A model generated the notes under the pieces. The model was not told the origin of the DNA. It worked only from the letters and a program-made list of their open reading frames with translations, and did no database searches. Shown here one piece after another: positions 1 to 8,855 of a stretch of 64,000 bases of DNA (the first letter of the stretch is position 1; each line of letters opens with the position of its first letter). Made by a program: the position numbers and the translations under genes. This stretch comes from Sphingobacteriaceae bacterium (GTDB lineage: Bacteria > Bacteroidota > Bacteroidia > Sphingobacteriales > Sphingobacteriaceae). Location of the stretch: the NCBI GenBank assembly GCA_024645045.1, contig JAHEGO010000069.1, forward strand, positions 57,698 to 121,697, in the 5' to 3' direction.

Positions 1-2100
1 TTGTTTGGTGCATCAGCTGCTCAAGCACAATATCCTTTAAAAACAATTCAAGAAGTGCAAACTGTTTCGCAGCAGAATTTAGCAGCAGGACAAGATGCTT
101 CTTCTATTCCATCAACAGACACGATTAGAATACGTGGCGTTGTAATTATGGATGCAGGTCTTTCTACTTTAGTTGGTGGAAAACAAATTTGGATTCAAGC
201 AAATGATGGATCTTCATTTTCAGGGATAGATGTTTACCAAAACTTTCCAGGAAGCACTGTTACCGGCGATGCTGGAACTGGAATTCTTTCTTTGGTTGCA
301 GGAGACTCTGTTGAATTAACAGGAAATGTTTTAGAGTATCAAGGTGAAACAGAATTCGTGCCTGTCAATACGACACCGGCTACGCCAATTCAAATTCTAG
401 GCGGTGGAATTACTGTTAAACCTAAATTAATTACAGCCGCAGAATTGAATGATGCAAATAGAAATAATATTTTAACTACTGGTGAGCAATACGAAGGAAT
501 GTATGTAGAGATACATAATTTGACAGTATCTACCGTTGATTATTTTTCAAATGGCACACGTGTAAGTTTTAATATTGTTGATGCTAATGGAAATAAAATT
601 AATGTATCTGACAGATTTAAAGCTTTTAAATTACCTGCAGCTGGTGGCTCATTTGTTCCGCCAAATGTTGGTGACGTGTTAACGAGTATAAAAGGTATCA
701 TTGCACATTCATTGAATAATCGTGGATATGAATTGCACGTATTTGATGCTTCGCAAATTGTTTATGGTGCAGCAGCTCCAACAATTTCGCAAATCACACG
801 TTCTATCAAAGTGCCTACAAGTACCGATGCTATTACTGTTACAGCAAACATTACCGATAAAGATGGAGTTAACTCCGCAGATCTTTATTATGCAGTAGGC
901 GTAAATAGTACTTCTTATACTTCAGTTGCAATGACTGCAAATGGAAATAGTTTTTCAGCTGTAATTCCTGCACAAGCTGATGGCTCTTTTGTTAAATATT
1001 ATATTTCTGCAAAAGACAATTCAACAGCACAATTAGTTAGTCGTATTCCTAATGTACCTACTGAAGATCCAAAGTTCTATGTAGTACGTAACGCAGGTAT
1101 GGGAATTTATGATGTACAATATACGCCATTCAAATCTGGTAACTCAGGTTTTGCAGGACAAGAAGTTACAGTTACAGGTGTAGTTACTGCGTCTGCAAAT
1201 GATTTAGGTTATGTATTTATTCAACAAGAAAATCAATTGAATTGGGCAGGATTAATGTGTATAGGAAGTACAACGCTTGCAACACTCGCAATTGGTGATA
1301 AGGTAACTGTAACAGGTACTGTAAAAGAAAACTATGGTTATACCCGTATAGAGGCAATCACATCTGTTTCAAAAAACGGAACAGGTTCAATTACGCCAAT
1401 TGTTTTGGTTGCGGATTCATTCCGTAAATATAGTTTTACAGGAACTGAGCCATACGAAGGTATGTTAGTGAAGTTCATTGGAAACAATGGTTCGAAATTA
1501 AAAGTTGTCAATGCAAATGCAGACGATCCTAGTAATTTTGCAGAATACCGTGTAGGTCCAGATACCACAGATGCCGGCGCTGGTTGCAGGGTAATTGCAG
1601 GTAGGGTAACTTCTTCGGTTTATTCTTCTTTAAATGTTTCATATGTAACAGACACCATTTGGGCGACTATTTCAGGTGTGATGAAAGTAGCTCCAATTGT
1701 TGTTCAAAAAGGAGATAGCATGACTTCTGTTACTGGTATTATGGATTACTCTTTCAGTAACTGTAAATTAATGCCACGTAATAATGCTGATTTTGAAAAC
1801 TATTCGAGAATGACAGTAGGTGTAAACAGCCAAGCTTTGAATAAAGGTAAAGTTGTTGCATATCCTAACCCTACCAATAATCAAATCAACTTTGATTTTA
1901 TCTTGCCTGCAAATGCGATAGATTGCAGTATTGTAATTTATGATATGTTAGGAAATATGGTAAGCTCAAAAGCATTGTATTCATTGAGCGGTAGCACATC
2001 TATTGCTATTGATAATATTGCACAAGGATCTTATATCTATTCAGTTGTTGCTAAAAACTTAGGACAATTAAATAATGGAAGATTTGTAGTAGTAAAATAA
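1..2100 (+). CDS. Secreted multidomain protein with OB-fold-like repeats and T9SS type A C-terminal sorting domain; N-terminus probably cut by window edge
   Basis: ORF opens at nt 1 with TTG and the first residues (FGASAAQAQ) look like the end of a signal peptide; C-terminus KVVAYPNPTNNQINFDF...GSYIYSVVAKNLGQLNNGRFVVVK is a typical T9SS sorting domain. Confidence 0.8.
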   Translation: MFGASAAQAQYPLKTIQEVQTVSQQNLAAGQDASSIPSTDTIRIRGVVIMDAGLSTLVGGKQIWIQANDGSSFSGIDVYQNFPGSTVTGDAGTGILSLVAGDSVELTGNVLEYQGETEFVPVNTTPATPIQILGGGITVKPKLITAAELNDANRNNILTTGEQYEGMYVEIHNLTVSTVDYFSNGTRVSFNIVDANGNKINVSDRFKAFKLPAAGGSFVPPNVGDVLTSIKGIIAHSLNNRGYELHVFDASQIVYGAAAPTISQITRSIKVPTSTDAITVTANITDKDGVNSADLYYAVGVNSTSYTSVAMTANGNSFSAVIPAQADGSFVKYYISAKDNSTAQLVSRIPNVPTEDPKFYVVRNAGMGIYDVQYTPFKSGNSGFAGQEVTVTGVVTASANDLGYVFIQQENQLNWAGLMCIGSTTLATLAIGDKVTVTGTVKENYGYTRIEAITSVSKNGTGSITPIVLVADSFRKYSFTGTEPYEGMLVKFIGNNGSKLKVVNANADDPSNFAEYRVGPDTTDAGAGCRVIAGRVTSSVYSSLNVSYVTDTIWATISGVMKVAPIVVQKGDSMTSVTGIMDYSFSNCKLMPRNNADFENYSRMTVGVNSQALNKGKVVAYPNPTNNQINFDFILPANAIDCSIVIYDMLGNMVSSKALYSLSGSTSIAIDNIAQGSYIYSVVAKNLGQLNNGRFVVVK

Positions 2101-2107
2101 TTTTAAC

Positions 2108-2141
2108 AGCTCCTTGCATTTTAATGCAAGGAGCTTTTTTT
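2108..2141 (+). terminator. Rho-independent terminator-like hairpin
   Basis: AGCTCCTTGCATT-TT-AATGCAAGGAGCT followed by a T run. Confidence 0.85.
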
Positions 2142-2149
2142 AATTTATA

Positions 2150-3637
2150 ATGAAATCAACACGCATTTTATTTTTTCTTTTATTCACGTTTGGTTTATCT
2201 GCTTGTGTTAAAGAAGATGAATTGAAGTTAAACACCAATCCAAATACTGCTATTTTTCTAGATAAGATTGATCGATTTGGTGAAAATAGATTAAATACAA
2301 ATGTTACTATGCATTGGTCTGCTGATGACCAAGACGGTTATGTAAAAGGTTATGAAATATCTTTAGATAATATTACATGGTCCTTTACTACTAGCCAAGA
2401 CAGCACCTTCCGATTCACTATTTCTAATGGTGACACAACAGACATTCATTTATATGTTCGTGCAATAGATAATGACGGGAATAAAGATTTATCACCAGCC
2501 TACTTAAGAATCCCTATTAAAAATACCATTCCTACAATTTCGTTTGACGACAATTTAATAAAAGGAGATTCTGTTTATACCGTATTTTCATTATTGTGGA
2601 ATGCGAATGATTTAGATGGAAATGAAACCATCGATTCTATTTATTTAAAAATTAATAACGGAGATTGGTTTTCATTTTCTAAGAAAACAAACTTTGTAAC
2701 CATAGTGCCAAACAATCCTGGTGTTACAGGAGCAGATCAAGCAAAAGTTTATTTGGGATACGATGCACTAAAAATAAACAAACAAATTAACGGTTTGTAT
2801 ATAGACGGCATCAATCACATTTATATTAAAGCGCGCGATTATTCTGGTGCTGAAAGCACAATAGATACGCTGAATTCTTTTTTCTTAAGAAGAAAGACAT
2901 CTGATTTATTAGTACTTGATGCATATAATATTGCAACAACACCAAGTGCGGATTTAGTTTATAAAGAAGTCTTACAATCTGTATATGGCGCAGCAGACTT
3001 CTATGATTTTTTTAGACAAAACAAAGCATATTTCCCATCTATTTGGAAACCTACATTTAGTTTGTTTTTGAATTTGTATGATAAAGTTTTCTGGTATTCT
3101 GATAATATTGCAAGTAATAATAATGCCATGCTATTAGAAAGTGGAGCTTCTGCAATTCAAAATTATTTAAATGCAGATGGTAAATTATTTGTTTGTTCTG
3201 ATTTTGCAAACAATGCCTTTCCGTTAGCATTTTCAAAAACTTCTCCAATATTTCAATTTTCTCCAGCTGATAGTTTTCAAACTTTTTTTGCTGCTAATCA
3301 AAAAGCGAGTATCCCTAAAGATTCATTTTTAATACCCAATCCATTGGCAGGTAGTGGTTACCCTGTTTTGCAAGCTAGTTCGTTTGCAGATGCTGTTGAT
3401 CCATTTTTTGAAAAATCAAACGCTACTGTAATTTACACGGCAAACATTAAAAGAAACTCAGGTGTTACTAATACAAAAGTAGTGATGGCTAAAACGCAGA
3501 ACGCAAACGGTAAAACCAATCAAGTGTTTTGTTCAATAGATTTATTTAAAATGCAAGCTGATGCTGATACAAATGGACAGCAAGATGAATTGAAAAAATT
3601 ATTTCAAAAGATATTTTTAGACGAATTTAATTGGTAA
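2150..3637 (+). CDS. Lipoprotein with N-terminal Ig/FN3-like repeats and a C-terminal Rossmann/GATase-like region
   Basis: Lipobox FGLSACVKED; motif NYLNADGKLFVCSDFANNA in the C-terminal half. Confidence 0.65.
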   Translation: MKSTRILFFLLFTFGLSACVKEDELKLNTNPNTAIFLDKIDRFGENRLNTNVTMHWSADDQDGYVKGYEISLDNITWSFTTSQDSTFRFTISNGDTTDIHLYVRAIDNDGNKDLSPAYLRIPIKNTIPTISFDDNLIKGDSVYTVFSLLWNANDLDGNETIDSIYLKINNGDWFSFSKKTNFVTIVPNNPGVTGADQAKVYLGYDALKINKQINGLYIDGINHIYIKARDYSGAESTIDTLNSFFLRRKTSDLLVLDAYNIATTPSADLVYKEVLQSVYGAADFYDFFRQNKAYFPSIWKPTFSLFLNLYDKVFWYSDNIASNNNAMLLESGASAIQNYLNADGKLFVCSDFANNAFPLAFSKTSPIFQFSPADSFQTFFAANQKASIPKDSFLIPNPLAGSGYPVLQASSFADAVDPFFEKSNATVIYTANIKRNSGVTNTKVVMAKTQNANGKTNQVFCSIDLFKMQADADTNGQQDELKKLFQKIFLDEFNW

Positions 3638-6459
3638 TGAGAAAAAGCATTATATATATAATACTCTTTATTTTTTCAATGTTTTCTGTTGTTAGTGCAC
3701 AAGTACAAACAGGTGTGTTGAAAGGGAAAGTTGTTGACAGAAAAACGAAAGAGCCAATTATTGGAGCAACGGTAACCATTGTGGGTACTTACTTTGGTGT
3801 CAGTACGGATATCAATGGAAATTTTCAAATCAATGCCATTAAGCCTGGAGAATATACTGTTAAAGCAATTTATTTGGGCTATAAAGAATTACTATATAAT
3901 GGTGTAAAAATTAATGGAACAGTTCCGACGCAATTAAATTTAACCCTAAGTGAGGTGACTGCTGAAATTGGTGCAGTTGAAGTTTTAGGCCAAAGGACAA
4001 TTGTAGATTTAGAATCAGGAAAATCGAGCACTAAAGTTTCATCAGAAGACATCAAAGACATGAGTGTGAAAGATGTACAATCTATAGTTGCAAATCAAGC
4101 AGGGGTAAGTCAAAATCCAGATGGTTTACAAATTAGAGGAGGTCGAGTATACGAAACACAGTATTTAGTTGATGGTATCAATGCGCAAGATCCTCTAGCA
4201 GGAACTGGCTTTGGTGTTGACATTGCGTCTAACGCGGTAAATGATATTGAAGTAATTACAGGTGGAGTTGGAGCAGAATTTGGAGAAGGCACTTCCGGTG
4301 TTGTATTAACTAGAATTAGAGAAGGTGGTGATAAAGTTAAATTTGGTGGCAGTTATTATAGAGATAATTTAGGTTTCAATAATTCGAGCAATTGGAACAC
4401 CGATATGTTAAGTATCAATTTTGGTTCACCTGTGCCTTTTACTAAAAAGAAATTAACTTTTTTTAGTAGTGCAAATATGGAATTGACCGACGAATTTTTT
4501 AAAAATCCAGCAAAGCAATTACATAGCTCTTTGTTGCGCAACAATGATTCTATTTGGGCGCCAAGGGAAGATAATAAATGGTCTGGTACTTTTAAGTTGA
4601 CTTATAATATTGCGCCCGGTAAAAAATTATCGATATCTAATCAATCAAGTTTAAATATCAATCAAAATACTCGATCGCTTCAAGTAGTAGGAAACAATGC
4701 AATCGTGACCCCTGGCTATCAATATTTGTTCAGTTTGAATATGGACAATGCCGCAACCTATACCCACAAGTCTAATTTATTAATTGTTCAATATTTGAAT
4801 TTATTTTCAAAAGAGTTATCGATGGATGTTTCTTTTGCAAGGCTGTTTACAAATTTGAGAGCAGATGCAAATGGTAGACCGTTTAGGCCTTCTACCATTG
4901 ATCAAATTTTCGATCCAGCATCTATTGTATCAGATCCTGCAACTTTATTTAATCCTGGAGACTCTGTGATCTATGTAAATCCAGGTCCCGGTTTATATAA
5001 CAACGGAGGTGTTTCCACTTTATGGCACGACCACTATGCACAAGAAAATACTTTCAAAGTAAAATTTAATTACACTCCGAATAAAGAAAATTTTATCAGC
5101 TTCGGAATTGAACATAAAGAGCAAGAATACCAATGGGTGGATGTAACCAGACCTTGGATAGGTGCACCAATTATTATTGATGACTCTACCACAACAGCTT
5201 CATCTAGTATTGGTCAGTCAAATGACATATGGAAAGTAAATCCTGCTACTGGAGGATTATTCTTTCAGGATGAATTGCGTTATAAAGGCATCATCGTTAA
5301 TGCAGGAGTTCGATTGAATTATTGGATGCCTGGAAAATTTGCAGATCAAGCAGTGGCAGATCCAAACGCGCCTGTGCTTGATGCTATCAGACAATCTTAT
5401 CTTGCTAATAGTACCGAAATTTTTGGTCGCAGAACAAAATTTAGGTTATTGCCAAAGCTTAGAATTTCTTTCCCAGTTTCTGAGAATAATGTATTGTATT
5501 TTAACTACGGGCATTTAAGTAAATTGCCACATCCTCGTTTTGTTTATGCTGGTTTAGATCCAGTTTATCAAAACAGGTCTTTCTTAGCTAATCTAGGAAA
5601 TCCAGATTTGAATCCAGAAGTAACGGTTTCTTATGAGGTGGGGATTAAAACGCAAGTAACATCCAATTTTGCTGTTACTGCAACAGCGTTTTATAACGAC
5701 AAGTTCGACTACATTGTAAGTAGAAGAATTATTGTAAAAGATCAAACTGGACGTTTTGTTGAAAAGAATTTCAACATCAATCAAGATTATGCAAGAATTC
5801 GCGGTTTTGAACTAACTTTAAATAGAAGAATTCAAAGATATTTAAGTGCAACTTTTAGTGCGGCTTACCAAATTGCTACTGGTAAATCTAATTCTGCGCA
5901 AGAATCACAATTGCAAATTTTACAAACAGGTTCTGTCTCTCCAACAGTTGAACAAAATTTAGCATGGGACAGACCTCTTGATTTAAAATTAATGATTGTA
6001 TTTAAACCAGACACTTCTTTCCATATTGGACGTATTAATTTTAATAGGGTGCGTGTATTTTTTAATTCAACATACAAATCAGGATTGCGTTATACGCCAT
6101 ATTATCAAAATGGAGTAGAACCTAATGGTAGACCAATATACGAACCAGATGAATTGCATCCATTCAGTAAGATAGGTTCTGCTTGGTGGAATACAGATTT
6201 AAAAATCACCAAAGATATTCCTATTAAAAGAGGACAACAAATTAGTTTGAGTCTAGAGTTTAAAAATATTTTTGATAATAAAAACGCTGCAATTATAAAT
6301 CCAATCACAGGTAAGGCTTATGAATATGGAGATCCGCTTCCTAATACTTATCGAGATCCAATGTATCCTGATCCGCAAGACAATGGTGTGCCACCATTTA
6401 ACCCGGCTAGGTATTTGACGCCAAGGCAATTGTTGGCTGGAATAAGTTGGCAGTTTTAA
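3637..6459 (+). CDS. TonB-dependent receptor with N-terminal carboxypeptidase-regulatory-like domain
   Basis: Signal peptide; GVLKGKVVDRKTKEPIIGATVTIVGT...; plug motif GLQIRGGRVYETQYLVDGINAQDPL; beta-barrel ending in ISWQF. ATG at 3637 overlaps the previous stop (TAATG). Confidence 0.9.
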   Translation: MRKSIIYIILFIFSMFSVVSAQVQTGVLKGKVVDRKTKEPIIGATVTIVGTYFGVSTDINGNFQINAIKPGEYTVKAIYLGYKELLYNGVKINGTVPTQLNLTLSEVTAEIGAVEVLGQRTIVDLESGKSSTKVSSEDIKDMSVKDVQSIVANQAGVSQNPDGLQIRGGRVYETQYLVDGINAQDPLAGTGFGVDIASNAVNDIEVITGGVGAEFGEGTSGVVLTRIREGGDKVKFGGSYYRDNLGFNNSSNWNTDMLSINFGSPVPFTKKKLTFFSSANMELTDEFFKNPAKQLHSSLLRNNDSIWAPREDNKWSGTFKLTYNIAPGKKLSISNQSSLNINQNTRSLQVVGNNAIVTPGYQYLFSLNMDNAATYTHKSNLLIVQYLNLFSKELSMDVSFARLFTNLRADANGRPFRPSTIDQIFDPASIVSDPATLFNPGDSVIYVNPGPGLYNNGGVSTLWHDHYAQENTFKVKFNYTPNKENFISFGIEHKEQEYQWVDVTRPWIGAPIIIDDSTTTASSSIGQSNDIWKVNPATGGLFFQDELRYKGIIVNAGVRLNYWMPGKFADQAVADPNAPVLDAIRQSYLANSTEIFGRRTKFRLLPKLRISFPVSENNVLYFNYGHLSKLPHPRFVYAGLDPVYQNRSFLANLGNPDLNPEVTVSYEVGIKTQVTSNFAVTATAFYNDKFDYIVSRRIIVKDQTGRFVEKNFNINQDYARIRGFELTLNRRIQRYLSATFSAAYQIATGKSNSAQESQLQILQTGSVSPTVEQNLAWDRPLDLKLMIVFKPDTSFHIGRINFNRVRVFFNSTYKSGLRYTPYYQNGVEPNGRPIYEPDELHPFSKIGSAWWNTDLKITKDIPIKRGQQISLSLEFKNIFDNKNAAIINPITGKAYEYGDPLPNTYRDPMYPDPQDNGVPPFNPARYLTPRQLLAGISWQF

Positions 6460-6502
6460 TTTGAAATGATAAATGACTCGTTCGGTATATATAAAATTTG
6501 AA

Positions 6503-7504
6503 ATGAAAAAATATTTAATGGCCATTGTTTGTTCTGTGTGCGTATTGTTTGCGCAAGCACAATTGCTTCCAAATTTAGGAGGGCAAAGAGCAGGTACTTC
6601 GGCATTTAATTTTTTAAAATTAAATTACAATCCACGCGCAACAGCAATGGCCGGAGCCAGTGCGGCAATGCCAGGAGATGCATTTTCTGCAGCTGCAAAT
6701 CCTGCAGCAATTATAGATGTGAAAGATTTAAGTTTTGCAATATCATCACAACAATATTATGCAGGCGCTAACACAAGTTATCTTGCAGCAGTTGTGCCAA
6801 CTAAACATTATAGCGCTTGGGCGTTTCAATTGCAAAGTTACCGAACTGATGCCATGGAAAAGCGAACTGAATTTCAACCTTATGGCACTGGAGAATATTT
6901 CTATGGACAAAATATAGCATTGGGATTATCTTATAGTAAAGTGTTATCAGATTATTTTAGTTATGGTATTTCGGCAAAATACATTTATGAAGGAATTGAT
7001 AATTTTAAAGTGCATAGTGGTGTAGTAGATTTAGGGTTTCTTTACAAAACAGATTTTAAAGATTTAAAGTTTGCCGTATTGCTTTCCAATTTTGGCATAA
7101 ATACCAAGATTGACGGAGAAACAAATACATTGGTAGCATTTAATAATTCTAATCCAGATATCAATGCATATGCCGCACCTACACTTTTTAAAATGGGAGT
7201 TTCGTTTGTGCCTTATCAATCGGGTAGAAATAAATTATTATTTGCAACAGAATTACAGCATCCAAATGATAATTCAGAAAACATTCGTGTTGGATTAGAA
7301 TACAGTTGGATGGATTTATTTTTTGTTCGTGGTGGATTTAAGTTAGGATTGAAAGACCAATCAACCCCAACCTTTGGAGCAGGTATTCGTACTCATTTTG
7401 GAAGATATCCGTTGAATGTAATTTATGCAGCAGATCCACATCCTTATTTAGGATTTGCACAACAAATCGGAGTGTCAATTGCTTTAACAAAAGAAAATAG
7501 GTAA
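6503..7504 (+). CDS. PorV/PorQ-family outer membrane protein
   Basis: Signal peptide MKKYLMAIVCSVCVLFAQAQ; GTSAFNFLKLNYNPRATAMAGASAAMPGDAFSAAANPAAI; ORF track start 6473 is probably too early. Confidence 0.8.
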   Translation: MKKYLMAIVCSVCVLFAQAQLLPNLGGQRAGTSAFNFLKLNYNPRATAMAGASAAMPGDAFSAAANPAAIIDVKDLSFAISSQQYYAGANTSYLAAVVPTKHYSAWAFQLQSYRTDAMEKRTEFQPYGTGEYFYGQNIALGLSYSKVLSDYFSYGISAKYIYEGIDNFKVHSGVVDLGFLYKTDFKDLKFAVLLSNFGINTKIDGETNTLVAFNNSNPDINAYAAPTLFKMGVSFVPYQSGRNKLLFATELQHPNDNSENIRVGLEYSWMDLFFVRGGFKLGLKDQSTPTFGAGIRTHFGRYPLNVIYAADPHPYLGFAQQIGVSIALTKENR

Positions 7505-8706
7505 TGAAAAACAACAATATATTTTTTGCTATATTTTTTGCTGCAACTTTTCTTTTGTCAAGTTGTGAAAATCCATTTGGTGATAAAACAAATTTAAGTT
7601 TTATTGATGTGCCTAATTATGACGAACAACCTATTGCATTTGTTCCTATTCAACCGGCATTAAAAGATTTTGAAAATCCTACTGCCATTATTATTGGTTA
7701 TGATGAATTGGTTTATATCGCAGATCAAGGGAGGTCTACCGTTTATTGTTTTGACCAAAGTGGTAAAAAGATTTCTTCACTTGTTGTACCAGGTTTAAAA
7801 TCGATTGCCATGGATCGAAGTTTGAATTTATTAGCATTAGGTGCTATTGATACATTAATTAATGGGAATAGTTTCAAGCTAGACGCGGTATTTAGATATG
7901 AGTTGGCTGCTGCGTCCGGTTATGGTTTATCATTTGCTTCTTTAAAAAAGAGAACCATTCATCCATTTTATTTTAAAACAAGTTTTTCAACTTCAGACAC
8001 CGCCACACATTTTAATGCAATTAGTGTGATGGCTGATAATAATTATTATATCACACGTTCTGGGCCATCTAATGCGCCTACACAAATAGGCGGTCCAGAT
8101 GATGCAATTTTAGTATTCAATTCAAGAGATAAATTTGTCACTACGGTAAATGTGCAAACAGAGCAAGGTTTAATCAGTGATTATTTCAAGAAACCATTTG
8201 CAATTACTACATTGGCAAAAGGACCTCAGTCTCCTATAGTTAAACAAGGTGGCGATTTTATTTTTACTTCAATTAATCCTAGTACAACCATTAAAACGCA
8301 ATACATTAGTTTTGTTTCTTCAGAATTTGGTTCTAGCTATACGCTGAACACTTCATTAGCAGGGCAGGATACTTCAAAAGCGAATGGCTTTATTTATTCG
8401 CCAAATAAATTCACTTCACCATTAGGCGTAACAATTGCTGGCGATGGTAGTAATTATATTTTTGTAGCGGATGCTGCAAAAGACTCTGTTTATTTATTTT
8501 CTTTAAATGGATTGGAAGGTATTCAGCCGCCTCCTGGATATGCAACAAAAAAGAACATCAAAGTATCTTTTGGTGGCAGCGGATTGGGTCCAAAACAATT
8601 CCGTAAACCAGTAGCACTTGCCTATCACAATCAAATATTATATGTATGTGACGCAGGCAATGGCAGGGTTACTCGATTCAAATTAAGCACAGAATTCGTC
8701 AATTAA
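7504..8706 (+). CDS. Lipoprotein with NHL/beta-propeller-like repeats
   Basis: Lipobox LLSSCENPF; repeats such as NPTAIIIGYDELVYIADQGRSTVYCFDQSGK and KPVALAYHNQILYVCDAGNGRVTRFKLS; TAATG overlap with upstream gene. Confidence 0.75.
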   Translation: MKNNNIFFAIFFAATFLLSSCENPFGDKTNLSFIDVPNYDEQPIAFVPIQPALKDFENPTAIIIGYDELVYIADQGRSTVYCFDQSGKKISSLVVPGLKSIAMDRSLNLLALGAIDTLINGNSFKLDAVFRYELAAASGYGLSFASLKKRTIHPFYFKTSFSTSDTATHFNAISVMADNNYYITRSGPSNAPTQIGGPDDAILVFNSRDKFVTTVNVQTEQGLISDYFKKPFAITTLAKGPQSPIVKQGGDFIFTSINPSTTIKTQYISFVSSEFGSSYTLNTSLAGQDTSKANGFIYSPNKFTSPLGVTIAGDGSNYIFVADAAKDSVYLFSLNGLEGIQPPPGYATKKNIKVSFGGSGLGPKQFRKPVALAYHNQILYVCDAGNGRVTRFKLSTEFVN

Positions 8707-8804
8707 CCTAAAATTAATTAGCGCTATTTAGCTGCTTTAAAGCTTCAATTCGAGGTTTTTAAAACATAAGTTGCTAAACTATTGCTACTTGCTAAATAAA
8801 AGCG

Positions 8805-8812
8805 TATCTTTG
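8805..8812 (+). promoter_or_regulatory. Bacteroidetes-type -7 promoter element (TATCTTTG)
   Basis: TAnnTTTG match about 44 nt upstream of the DEAD-box helicase ATG. Confidence 0.55.
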
Positions 8813-8855
8813 CGGCGGCTTTCGCAAGAGGCGATCGCTTTAAACTATATATTTA

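Noticed and set aside
8707-8855. tRNA or structured RNA in the gap before the DEAD-box gene
   Set aside because: No T-loop (GGTTCRANNCC) or acceptor pairing; 5' UTR hairpins found were weak with several G-U pairs.
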